A DNA stretch of 64,000 bases from Microbulbifer pacificus. Lineage in GTDB: Bacteria; Pseudomonadota; Gammaproteobacteria; Pseudomonadales; Cellvibrionaceae. Position numbers and translations under genes: made by a program. This document shows, in pieces, positions 46,001 through 53,955 of the stretch (position 1 is the first letter of the stretch; each line of letters starts with the position of its first letter). Location: assembly GCF_033723955.1 (NCBI RefSeq), contig NZ_CP137555.1, positions 2,224,001 through 2,288,000 of the forward strand, given 5' to 3'. The notes beneath the pieces were generated by a model, which had not been told where the DNA came from, searched no databases, and saw only the letters and a list, made by a program, of their open reading frames with translations.

Positions 46001-48098
46001 AAATTCGGTACGCCTGATTGCCGAGGTCATCGAGAACCTGCACAGCGACAAGGCTCGCGAAAACGGTCGCTACGGCCAGCTGGGCCTGTACGTGGGTATC
46101 GACCTGAATGGTGACGGTATCCCGCAGTACGATACCGAAGCCGTATGTAAATCTGTCCTGAGCAGTGCCGATGGCAAAGACTGGTGTAACGTCAATTACC
46201 CGGCAGCCGGCAACTACTGGATCGTCTGGCAGAACCACGCGTACAGCGCGGAAGGTTTTGTGGATGATTTCCGCGTGGCTACCGGCGTGGTAAGTGCTAC
46301 CCAGGACAGCGACATGAGCCTGGCAATCCCGTCCAGCACCACCACCGGTGAAGCATTCGATGCGAGCATCCAGTGGCAGGAGCTGGGCCTGGCCAAGGGC
46401 GAGTTCTTCTACAGCGCCTTCGATCTGGGAAGCAGCCCCGCCAACGCGGGCAACCTGGGCATGGTGCCGTTCAAGATCATCCGCGGTGACAATGATGTGG
46501 CGATCGAGAGCAGCCAGACCCGCGCACGCGCCGGGGATGTAGTGGATGTCACCATCAAGGTGCAGCCGAACCTGTCCGGTTATGACCGCAGCTTCGAACT
46601 GGCCACCGAACTGCCGGAAGGCCTCACACTGGTAAGCGGCAGTGCCACTACCCACAGCGATTACCGGAGTGGTGTGGAAGAGACCACAAACGGACTGAAG
46701 GTGACCGGTGTACAGCCCAGCTCCGTGGACTGGAAACCGGAGTACGTGGTTACCAACTCGCGCGACGACAGCATGTGCCGTACTCCGAACGTGGGCGTTG
46801 GTAATGGTGGCTACATCGACCTCAAGGAAGTGGGTATCTACCCGAGCTCCTTCTTCAGCACCACCTACACGGAAGGCCCCACCCCGCTGCCGTTCAACTG
46901 GGTTTGGCCGGAGTTCGGTGACTACGCGTTCTACATGAACAAAGAGGCACCATCTATCGCCAGCGATGGTCTGTTCGTGCACCCGAATGGCGCCATCGAT
47001 CTCAACGGCATGTTGAGCTTTTTCGGTTCCAACACCTGGTTTGGTGAGGAGCGCCCCTATCAGTGGGGTACCCCGGTACAGGTCGTCGGCGGCCTCTGGT
47101 TCGGTGAACCGGGTGTGCTCTTCGGCGCACCGTACAACCCGAGCAACGACGACGAGGTGAACTCCGGCACTACCCTCGCCTTTACCGACAACCACCTGTT
47201 TGTCGAGTGGGACCGCCTGAGCAACCTGGACATCAGCACCATGCAGCCCACGGATAACAACTTCGATGTGGAGTTCATCCTGAGCCGCGGTTACAACCAC
47301 AGTGAAGGCGCGTACGAAATGTACCTGGCCTACGACAACCTGAACTGGGGCTCCCAGGTCAGTGGCTACCGCACTGTGGGCAATGGCGCCTCGGCCGGTG
47401 TCCGCGGCCTCAAATCACCGACCACGCAAATCGGTGGCTATGGTAAGTACGGAGACCTGTCCACAAACATCGGCAGTGGCAACCTGTACGACGTACTCCA
47501 CGACAACCAGGTGTTCTGTTTTGACTACCGCGGCCCGGAAACTTCGGCTTTCGAAGTATCCTTCCAGGTTCGCGTGAAAGGCGAAGCAACCGGTACCGTG
47601 CAGACCATCGACGTAGCCAATGCCGTTGACGGTCTCGACACTCTGCAGGTCGTTACCGACATCACCGTGCCCGGCAATATCACCCTGGGTGAAATTGCCG
47701 ATCAGCAGGTGAACGAGGACGAAGTGCTGAAGGGTATTACCGTGCTCTACGCCGACAATGACAACGGCAACAACGTCATCACCGTAACCGGTGACAACGT
47801 CACCGCCGACGTTCACGGCAATGAGTCCGGTGCGACCTTCGACCTGATGCCGGCAGAAAACTTCGATGGCACCACCGAAGTCACCGTCACGGTAACGGAC
47901 GCACTGTTCCCGAGTGATACGGCCTCCACTACCTTCACCCTGACCGTGGTATCCGACGGTGTGGATGAGTCTGTGGTTGAGGAAGTCGTAGTCGAGGAAA
48001 AACCCAAGAAGAAGAAAAAAGGTGGTTCCGTGTACTACCTGCTGGCCCTGCTCGCCGCAGCGGGTCAGATCCGTCGTCGCAAGCTCGCGTTGCGTTGA
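43053..48098 (+). CDS. Giant S8 family serine protease with GlyGly-CTERM sorting tail, copy 2
   Basis: A 1681-residue tandem paralogue of the previous gene, collinear throughout. The triad falls on identical residue numbers, Asp227, His314 and Ser708 (here GTSMAAPH instead of GTSMSAPH). Signal peptide, propeptide, PA insertion, cadherin-like domain and the tail KKKKKGGSVYYLLALLA with RRRK are all kept. The strongest divergence is in the region between the PA domain and the C terminus (e.g. residues about 1290-1430). Shared Cys in LHDCAVDGQ, AELC and CYPEAGCP suggest common disulfides. Both copies look intact, so they may have split substrate preference or simply raise dosage. The ATG follows CGGGAGTAGCC. 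Confidence 0.93.
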   Translation: MKIKTLSSAVAAALYSLGAMHSVHAAGQEKAELKTLDLSLPVYQEYKAQYQKNQVLENNGANIQLQNARTNQKFLREEGLTGTYKYFVRLKDLPAAVYDGGVDGLASTKDLLKTGVKARGNSTLNAYTSHLQSKQQALVSQAAGKGVHLQVLESFQVALNAVTAELTQDEAEALSQLPNVAGVERVRIYELDTDVGPEFVGAGAAWEGNNAVGGRFMGEGIVAGILDTGVNTDHPSFAATGDDGYTVQNPLGSDIYLHDCAVDGQAELCNSKLIGVWSHPTITDSYRGPERCTARGCTPGPILRPPIGEDYAGHGSHTASTVAGNVIYNAPYVLPEAAEASDGFDTGFKFEKVSGMAPHANIISYQVCYPEAGCPADALVAGIEQAIQDGVDVINYSISGGVDPWNSSTELAFLAAREAGISVAASAGNAGPKLLTANHVSPWLTSVAATTHTREMAIETAVSYAGFIDPAAGSEVPDWAETGLVGGSLNPEEITGVVVWAKDYADAEGVKDNNGYCATPYAPGTFDFYKDGTAITDPATGATAADGGVNVFVVCQRHAANDPNANARTAKVTIVKAGGADGFIMYNRDRDQGTVPELYELPSVHFTYDQWNGVYPANGLEDWVDSTSERGHMITLSPATVERRIDPANADQLADFSSRGPSPIAANREVMVPSLAAPGVAIYAAYADEHPFSETPFSADWDTLQGTSMAAPHVTGALALMTQAHPDWTPAEIQSALQMTAMADVFDADKNQVANSWATGSGRLDLAAAIDAQLIMDVPVEQYLEANPANGGNVGALNTPYMIDTNCRLTCTWIRTVEATVDGTWNVSTKTGEASVALSASPATFSLKKGQKQSIVMTGKWVDSQTLTDIPYGLSVFGEVMIENAATPGTSIARMPMEMVLAEGDLPIGVDITAHREQDKYTLSGLETRDAPQLTGRVFAKTAPTIETIEVQQRANGNGSNLFTVTGDVEDPSVHVSWVSVPENSVRLIAEVIENLHSDKARENGRYGQLGLYVGIDLNGDGIPQYDTEAVCKSVLSSADGKDWCNVNYPAAGNYWIVWQNHAYSAEGFVDDFRVATGVVSATQDSDMSLAIPSSTTTGEAFDASIQWQELGLAKGEFFYSAFDLGSSPANAGNLGMVPFKIIRGDNDVAIESSQTRARAGDVVDVTIKVQPNLSGYDRSFELATELPEGLTLVSGSATTHSDYRSGVEETTNGLKVTGVQPSSVDWKPEYVVTNSRDDSMCRTPNVGVGNGGYIDLKEVGIYPSSFFSTTYTEGPTPLPFNWVWPEFGDYAFYMNKEAPSIASDGLFVHPNGAIDLNGMLSFFGSNTWFGEERPYQWGTPVQVVGGLWFGEPGVLFGAPYNPSNDDEVNSGTTLAFTDNHLFVEWDRLSNLDISTMQPTDNNFDVEFILSRGYNHSEGAYEMYLAYDNLNWGSQVSGYRTVGNGASAGVRGLKSPTTQIGGYGKYGDLSTNIGSGNLYDVLHDNQVFCFDYRGPETSAFEVSFQVRVKGEATGTVQTIDVANAVDGLDTLQVVTDITVPGNITLGEIADQQVNEDEVLKGITVLYADNDNGNNVITVTGDNVTADVHGNESGATFDLMPAENFDGTTEVTVTVTDALFPSDTASTTFTLTVVSDGVDESVVEEVVVEEKPKKKKKGGSVYYLLALLAAAGQIRRRKLALR

Positions 48099-48151
48099 TA
48101 TGTGATCGAATGCGGCACCCGCGTTGTGGGTGTCGTATCTCAAACCATTAA

Positions 48152-48182
48152 AAAGGGCCGGCTTTGCCGGCCTTTTTTTTTG
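48152..48182 (+). terminator. Rho-independent terminator after protease 2
   Basis: GGCCGGC and GCCGGCC form the stem with a TTT loop, followed by ten T residues. Confidence 0.9.
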
Positions 48183-48261
48183 TTGGCAATGCGGTTAACT
48201 TCAGTCTTCTGAACACCTTAAGCCCACTGCTGGCGAAATATCAAACAACATAAGGGGCCAT

Positions 48262-49650
48262 ATGAAATATCTGGTTGAGCGCACTTTCATTCAGGTCGCG
48301 ATCGGTGTGCTGTTATTTGTTGCTTCCGAGTGTTTCGCCGCGCCCGCGCAGCCCCTGCATTTTCCCGAGCTACACCCGCCAAGTGCACCGGAGGACGCCG
48401 GATTTTCTTCAAGCAAGCTACAGGAGCTCGATGCCCTGATTTCCCGCGATGTGGCTGCGGGATTTCCCGGTGCGGTGCTGCTTATTATTCGGGATGGGAA
48501 AGTCGTCAAAAATACCAGTTACGGTTATCGGCAGAAATTCTCCGGTGCAAAACCGCTGGAAAATTTCGCTCCAATGACCACAGGCACGCTGTTTGATCTG
48601 GCGTCCAACACAAAAATGTATGCGACGAATTTTGCCTTGCAGAAACTCGTCAGCGAAGGTCGGCTGGATTTGCAGGCAAACGTGCGCGAATACCTGCCCG
48701 AATTTCGCGACCAGGAATCCGATGCCATCAAGGGTAAAAACGAACTGAGAATTGCGGATATCCTGCACCACAGCGCAGGGTTTATGCCCGACCCGCAATA
48801 TCACAATCAAGCCGTGGCAAAATCGCTTTACTCGCAGGACAGAAGTGTCACCTCACGCCTGATTTCACAGACACCACTGGCTTACCCACCGGGAACGGCC
48901 AACGTCTACAGCGATGTGGACTACATGCTGCTCGGTGAGATTATCGAGCGTGTTACTGGTCAGATGCTTGACGAATATGTGGAGCAATCCATCTACGCGC
49001 CACTGGGGTTGAAACACACGCGTTTTAATCCCCTGCAAAAAGGCTTTGCGCCCGCAGACTTCGCAGCGACGGAGCTTCAGGGCAACACCCGCGATGGTAG
49101 TATCACATTCCCCAATATCCGTACCGACACATTGCTCGGCCAGGTGCACGACGAAAAGGCGTTCTATTCCATGGCGGGTGTGTCCGGTCACGCGGGCTTG
49201 TTCTCCACGTCTGCAGATTTGGCGGTGCTGCTCCAGGTAATGCTCAATGGTGGCGGCTATGGTTCAGTTTCGCTGTTTAATCGCCAGACCATCTCGGAAT
49301 TTACCTCCCCCGCGGAAGCCGATCCCACCTTTGCCCTCGGCTGGCGCACCAATGGCAATGCCAGCATGCAATGGATGTTCGGGGAATACGCCAGCAATCG
49401 CGCCTACGGGCATACCGGCTGGACCGGCACCCTCACGATCATCGACCCTGAGTACAATCTTGGTATTGTGCTGCTCACCAACAAGAAGCATTCACCCGTT
49501 ATCAAGTCGGGATCCAATTCGGGAAAATTTATCGGGGATTTATTTGCGACTGGCCGTTACGGCGAGGTGGTATCGGGGGTTTACCGGGCAATGGGAATTT
49601 CTCAGGATCAGGGCTCGTCTGATCGGCTCATTGGCACCGGGCCAAAATAA
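48262..49650 (+). CDS. Serine hydrolase of the PBP4B (YfeW) type, beta-lactamase fold
   Basis: A 462-residue exported class C-like hydrolase. Signal peptide ends near FAAPAQ. Catalytic SxxK is Ser115-Lys118 in LASNTKMYATN, the second motif is Tyr216 in VYSDVDY and the third is His384 in GHTGWTG. The DLASNTKMYATN and ADILHHSAGF text is close to E. coli YfeW (PBP4B), a D,D-carboxypeptidase-like protein. It may also be an esterase. The ATG follows AAGGGGCCAT. It is alone after the proteases' terminator. Confidence 0.85.
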   Translation: MKYLVERTFIQVAIGVLLFVASECFAAPAQPLHFPELHPPSAPEDAGFSSSKLQELDALISRDVAAGFPGAVLLIIRDGKVVKNTSYGYRQKFSGAKPLENFAPMTTGTLFDLASNTKMYATNFALQKLVSEGRLDLQANVREYLPEFRDQESDAIKGKNELRIADILHHSAGFMPDPQYHNQAVAKSLYSQDRSVTSRLISQTPLAYPPGTANVYSDVDYMLLGEIIERVTGQMLDEYVEQSIYAPLGLKHTRFNPLQKGFAPADFAATELQGNTRDGSITFPNIRTDTLLGQVHDEKAFYSMAGVSGHAGLFSTSADLAVLLQVMLNGGGYGSVSLFNRQTISEFTSPAEADPTFALGWRTNGNASMQWMFGEYASNRAYGHTGWTGTLTIIDPEYNLGIVLLTNKKHSPVIKSGSNSGKFIGDLFATGRYGEVVSGVYRAMGISQDQGSSDRLIGTGPK

Positions 49651-49795
49651 TCAGCAAGTTTGGGCGATGTGCGCGAATTTTCGATGCGTACGTTAGTTAG
49701 CCTGTGAAACCATCGCTGTATTTGCGCGCACAATAGGTACCGGAAGCGGACTTGGTTTTATATGGGGTACAGAGCGTAAATTAAAATTCAACCAT

Positions 49796-50131
49796 TCATT
49801 GGTTGTCAGAAAAATAATAATCATTTTGATTGCGCCAGCTTATCCTTACAAAACTCCCACCAACAAGACCACTTTCTCGAAGGTATTCAAAAACTTCGGC
49901 AGGACTCCATTCTCTTCCGCTTGCAAAGGCAACATTGAGATCCCTGAGTTTTTCAAATATCGTTGCTTTGTCGTTTTTGTCTTTTGTTTCATACATGTAG
50001 TTATGTGTTTTTGGGTCTAATGAAAATCCAATTGAAGTAAGTTTTTCTTCGATAGGCTTTAATATCGGTTTTACGGAAATGGTTTTCCCATCAGCTTTGT
50101 GTACATAAGCACTAATTTTTACATGGTTCAC
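49796..50131 (-). CDS. Candidate immunity protein for the adjacent polymorphic toxin
   Basis: A 111-residue soluble protein with no recognised family. It begins with a GTG overlapping the toxin stop (GTGA), with GAGG about ten bases upstream. Its composition is AT-rich and hydrophilic (IEEKLTSIGFSLDP, YMYETKDKNDKATIFEKL), unlike the GC-rich neighbours. A small unrelated gene directly and overlappingly downstream of a toxin-like gene is the usual toxin-immunity layout. Absence of a signal peptide suggests that the toxin acts in the cytoplasm. Function is inferred. Confidence 0.55.
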   Translation of the reverse strand: MNHVKISAYVHKADGKTISVKPILKPIEEKLTSIGFSLDPKTHNYMYETKDKNDKATIFEKLRDLNVAFASGREWSPAEVFEYLRESGLVGGSFVRISWRNQNDYYFSDNQ

Positions 50132-51771
50132 CGTACGTATACCTCTAATAAAGTGGAGACACCATTCCCGTCGGTAGTCGGGATTGAGTCAATAACAATT
50201 TCAGGTGCGCCACCGGGAAGGTGATTCCCTGGGCCTAGAAAATATTCATTACCTTCTAAAGGGCTTCGCGACATCCTATCAATTACGTTTTCAATTTTTC
50301 GAACTTTAAAGCCGTCATTCAACGTTCCAGGAGTCAGCCCAAAGGCTTCTTCCAGCTCAGTCGCCTTTTTCTTGCTAATTACTGCTGGTGATTTTTCTGG
50401 AAGTTTCCCGAGAACGTCCGTAATTCCTTGCATGTCGGAAATAAATGTTCCGTTACGACCGATTGTGGGGTACTCATCCCATTCTGTCGGGCTAACATTG
50501 AACCCTATGTTATCTTCAAGCATCCTTTTTTGGCGCTCTCTTGCTTGAAGTATTGTTTCTTTGATTTCCAGGTCCTGAACTTTTATATCAGAGCTATCTT
50601 TTGATTTTTTAACACTGGCAGGACGACTTATTCCAAAGTCATTGATTGGGGGCGGAACGTCTAATTTTGGGAGTTCGTCTAGTGTGACCTGGGCTTTCTT
50701 ATGTTCCAAGTGCGAAAATTTTTTCGACATGGAACGTAGGCTTTTTGTATTCTCGGCGAAACTTTCTAGAAATTTTCCCACTTGCCGGAATTTTACCATG
50801 TGCCGAGTTAAATTTGAGCTTCCCAGCGCGAGCCCGGCTCCAGCGGTTACCGCCGCAAGTACTATGGTGAACAACACCTCAAACGCGGCACCACCCGAAA
50901 GCTCGGTAATCTCTAGCGCGTGCTGCGCGGCAGCGTAATCTTTCACAAAGCGACGCAGGTCTGCCTGCAGTGCGACATCTTCCCAAATGATGCCCGCGAT
51001 TTCCAAGGCGCGGTCGAATTGTTCTCTGGTGATGCTGCCGGGATCGAAGCCCAGAACCTGCACCAGTTCGCGCTTCTCGGCGGTAACCAGTTCATCCCGG
51101 CAGGCTTCGAGGAAACTGGTATTGTTGCTCCGCGTCTTCTGTAGGGCGCGGTAGCTGGCCTGAATTCCACGCAGGCTGCGCTGGACCGGATTGAGGCAGT
51201 CGTTGACGTCTTTTAGCCACTGGGTCAAATCTGTACCGGCGTCCCACAGGCCGGTGAGAAAGGCGCCGGTGTAGATCATGCCGCGGTTTACGGTGGTCTC
51301 CCTGCGCAGGTTTTGTGTGTGGTGGGCGGCCTCGGCCTTTTCTGCGGCGACGATGCCGGCGAGCGCAATGCGAATTTTGCTGCGGAGAACGCCCCGGTTG
51401 TCCGCCTCGGGCTTTTCAGCCGGCTTCTGTTTGGTCGAATTGATTTTGCTGAAACTGAGTTCGCCGTGATAAATGGCGTCCAGTATCAGCGCCCACCTGC
51501 CCTGGAGTTGCAGTGGAAGGGCGGTGGCGGAAGGAAGCGGATGCGGGTGAAATTCCCAGCCATTGCCCAGCCGATGTCGCAAGCGCTGAAAAAGCTCGGT
51601 GTTGTGAAAGTGGAAAACGGCCTGTTCCGCTCTGAACAGCTCATCGCCATTCAAATGTGGAAGGGCATCCAGTGCGCCCCGGTACTGGTCCGGGCCGGTG
51701 GAATTTAGCCAGTGACCGGAGGAAATAGCGTAGGTATTCCCGCGGTTGTCCGTGAGCTGGTAAATCGACAT
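50128..51771 (-). CDS. Polymorphic-toxin-like protein with hydrophobic delivery region
   Basis: A 547-residue multi-domain protein. Residues 1-120 are a globular N-terminal domain (MSIYQLTDNRGNTYAIS). A middle region from about 160 to 340 contains GMIYTGAFLTGLWDAGTDL and a hydrophobic stretch AFEVLFTIVLAAVTAGAG, which resembles the translocation part of delivered effectors. A charged linker (about 370-420) leads to a C-terminal domain of about 120 residues ending GPGNHLPGGAPEIVI. This last part is clearly more AT-rich than the first half, a mark of exchangeable toxin tips. I do not recognise the toxin family. No PAAR, Rhs or VgrG partner lies in the window. Confidence 0.65.
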   Translation of the reverse strand: MSIYQLTDNRGNTYAISSGHWLNSTGPDQYRGALDALPHLNGDELFRAEQAVFHFHNTELFQRLRHRLGNGWEFHPHPLPSATALPLQLQGRWALILDAIYHGELSFSKINSTKQKPAEKPEADNRGVLRSKIRIALAGIVAAEKAEAAHHTQNLRRETTVNRGMIYTGAFLTGLWDAGTDLTQWLKDVNDCLNPVQRSLRGIQASYRALQKTRSNNTSFLEACRDELVTAEKRELVQVLGFDPGSITREQFDRALEIAGIIWEDVALQADLRRFVKDYAAAQHALEITELSGGAAFEVLFTIVLAAVTAGAGLALGSSNLTRHMVKFRQVGKFLESFAENTKSLRSMSKKFSHLEHKKAQVTLDELPKLDVPPPINDFGISRPASVKKSKDSSDIKVQDLEIKETILQARERQKRMLEDNIGFNVSPTEWDEYPTIGRNGTFISDMQGITDVLGKLPEKSPAVISKKKATELEEAFGLTPGTLNDGFKVRKIENVIDRMSRSPLEGNEYFLGPGNHLPGGAPEIVIDSIPTTDGNGVSTLLEVYVR

Positions 51772-51981
51772 ATCCGTGTCTGATTGAATTGTGCGAAGCG
51801 AGGGATGCTACCGCGAAAGGCGGCAGTTAAAAAGTGTGTGCGGGGAAAGATGTGAGGGGGTAGCCGTGCGCGATTGAATGTGTGCCGCTCGGGAGCTTCG
51901 CGCGCAGAACGGGAATTCTCCGGCGCATCCCCAGGGAAATACGCCGGTGTTCAAATCTGAATTGCAGTGCTGAGTCTGTGT

Positions 51982-52371
51982 TCAGGGCAGCGGTCGCGTA
52001 CGCCCGCGATCGTCGATGGCGACAAAGACGAATTCACCCTCGGTCACTTTCACCTGCTCGCCGGTGTCGACCCGGGTCAGCCAGACTTCCACCATGGTCT
52101 TGATGGAAGAGCGCCCCACTTCGATGGCTTCGGCGTAGCAGCTTACGGTGGAGCCGACAGGTACCGGGCGCAGGAACACCATGCTGCCGACGGCGACGGT
52201 AGTGACACGGCCGCGGGCGATGCTCTGGGCGAGGATGGCGCCGCCGAGATCCATCTGCGACATCAGCCAGCCGGCGAAAACATCACCCTGGGGGTTGGTG
52301 TCGCGGGGCATGGACTGGGTTTGCAGGGTCAGGGTGCCGCTGGGTTGCGGTTCTTCATCAATGGCGGACAT
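51982..52371 (-). CDS. yciA: Acyl-CoA thioesterase YciA
   Basis: A 129-residue single hotdog-fold thioesterase. Family text: LQTQSMPRDTNPQGDVFAGWLMSQMD, with the Asn/Asp of the active site, AVGSMVFLRPVPVG and VTEGEFVFVAID. YciA hydrolyses a broad range of acyl-CoAs in the cytoplasm. The length is standard. It stands alone, with a 210-bp gap to the toxin gene and 222 bp to the TRAP genes; I see nothing definite in these gaps. Confidence 0.95.
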   Translation of the reverse strand: MSAIDEEPQPSGTLTLQTQSMPRDTNPQGDVFAGWLMSQMDLGGAILAQSIARGRVTTVAVGSMVFLRPVPVGSTVSCYAEAIEVGRSSIKTMVEVWLTRVDTGEQVKVTEGEFVFVAIDDRGRTRPLP

Positions 52372-52593
52372 CGCGAGTGCTCACAATTCTTAGATTTATT
52401 GGCCCGACAGCCGGCTGCTAACAAATACATGCGGCGCACAAATTGGCGCCCTGCCGTCAGGGTGGCGCATTCTAGCACAATGTGGGTACAAATTAGCCAG
52501 ACTTCCGTGCGTGAATTCCCGCATGACATCAGCATATTGTGCTGATCTTTCCCACGTAAACGCCGTTTTAGCCCGGATGAGCGCCGTTCCAGT

Positions 52594-53955
52594 TCACGAG
52601 GCCAGATAAGTCGGCAGCCAGGTGGCCAGGGATGGCCACAGTGCCAGCAGGCACATCACCAGCAACTGAATCGCGATAAACGGCACCACCCCGCGGTAAA
52701 TGGCACCGGTGGTCACCTCTACCGGCGCTACGCCGCGCAGGTAAAACAGCGCGAAGCCGAATGGCGGCGTCAGGAACGACGTCTGCAGATTTAGTGCAAT
52801 CATCACGCCAAGCCATACCGGGTCGAGTCCCATGGCCAGCAGTACCGGGCCGACAATGGGCACCACCACGAAGGTGATCTCGATGAAGTCGAGAATAAAG
52901 CCCAGCAGGAAGATCACCAGCATTACCAGCAGGGTGGCGCCGATGACACCGCCCGGCAGGTTGCTGAAGAAGTGGGTGACCACTTCCTCACCGCCAAATC
53001 CGCGGAATACCAGGGAAAACAGCGAGGCGCCGATCAGGATTGCGAACACCATGGCGGTGACCTGGAGGGTGCTCTGCCCTACTTCCCCGGCGCGCGCCCA
53101 GTTCAGTGCGCCGCGACCCCAGGCGAGGATGCCCGCCCCCAGCGCGCCCACCGCCGCGGCCTCGGTGGGCGTGGCGGCACCGGTGATGATGGAGCCGAGC
53201 ACCAGCAGCATCAGCGCGATGGGCGGGAACAGGCTTTTCAGGGTTTCCACCAGATCCACTTCTTCTTGCCGCTGTCGCTCCTGTGCAGACTCGTGTCTGG
53301 CGATAAACAGCAGATACAGGATATAGGCCGCCACCAGCACCAGTCCGGGAATGATCGCGCCCACAAACAGGTCACCGACGCTCACCGGTTTGGGGTTGAA
53401 AATGCCCTGATTCAGTTGCGCCTGTTGGTAGGCATTCGACAATGTGTCCCCCAGCAGCACCAGGGCAATGGAGGGCGGAATGATCTGGCCGAGGGTGCCG
53501 GTGGCACAGATGGTGCCAGTGGCGAGCTTGGGCGAGTAGCCCCGGTTTAGCATGGTCGGCAGCGACATCAGTCCCATGGTGACCACAGTGGCACCGACGA
53601 TGCCGGTGCTGGCGGCGAGCAGCGCGCCCACCACCACCACGGATACCGCCATGCCGGCGGGGATGCCGGAGAACACCCTCGCCAGATTGACCAGCAGCTC
53701 CTCGGCAATGCGGGCCCGTTCCAGCATCACACCCATCAGCACGAACAGCGGAACCGCCATCAGCGTGCCGTTCTGCATGATCCCGTAGAGGCGGTCGGGG
53801 AAGGCGCGCAGCAGTTCCGCGTCGAACACTCCGCCGACGATACCGAGGCCCGCGGCGAGCAGCGCGGTGCCGCCGAGGGTGAAGGCCACCGGATAGCCGA
53901 GCATGAGAGCCGCGCACACGGCAACGAACATCAGCAGTGGAATCAGTTCCATCAT
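52594..53955 (-). CDS. TRAP transporter large membrane subunit (DctM family)
   Basis: A 453-residue 12-helix protein of the DctM superfamily. Typical text: VPLFVLMGVMLERARIAEELL, GIVGATVVTMGLMSLPTML and TGTICATGTLGQIIPPSIALVLLGD, with GATLLVMLVIFLLGFILDFIEIT near the C terminus. It forms the sodium-coupled transport channel with the small subunit. The ATG overlaps the DctQ stop (ATGA). A 50-residue insert with QERQRQEEVD lies between helices 6 and 7, as in TakM-type proteins. There is no binding-protein gene beside it; see 34706-35830. Confidence 0.94.
   Translation of the reverse strand: MMELIPLLMFVAVCAALMLGYPVAFTLGGTALLAAGLGIVGGVFDAELLRAFPDRLYGIMQNGTLMAVPLFVLMGVMLERARIAEELLVNLARVFSGIPAGMAVSVVVVGALLAASTGIVGATVVTMGLMSLPTMLNRGYSPKLATGTICATGTLGQIIPPSIALVLLGDTLSNAYQQAQLNQGIFNPKPVSVGDLFVGAIIPGLVLVAAYILYLLFIARHESAQERQRQEEVDLVETLKSLFPPIALMLLVLGSIITGAATPTEAAAVGALGAGILAWGRGALNWARAGEVGQSTLQVTAMVFAILIGASLFSLVFRGFGGEEVVTHFFSNLPGGVIGATLLVMLVIFLLGFILDFIEITFVVVPIVGPVLLAMGLDPVWLGVMIALNLQTSFLTPPFGFALFYLRGVAPVEVTTGAIYRGVVPFIAIQLLVMCLLALWPSLATWLPTYLAS

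Noticed and set aside
44328..47300. A 990-codon minus-strand open frame opposite protease 2
   Set aside because: Same antisense artefact as opposite protease 1; both exist because the paralogues share codon use.
49799..50020. A 73-codon plus-strand frame in the immunity gene region
   Set aside because: Hydrophobic antisense of the AT-rich immunity gene; the minus-strand gene has the overlap and ribosome site.
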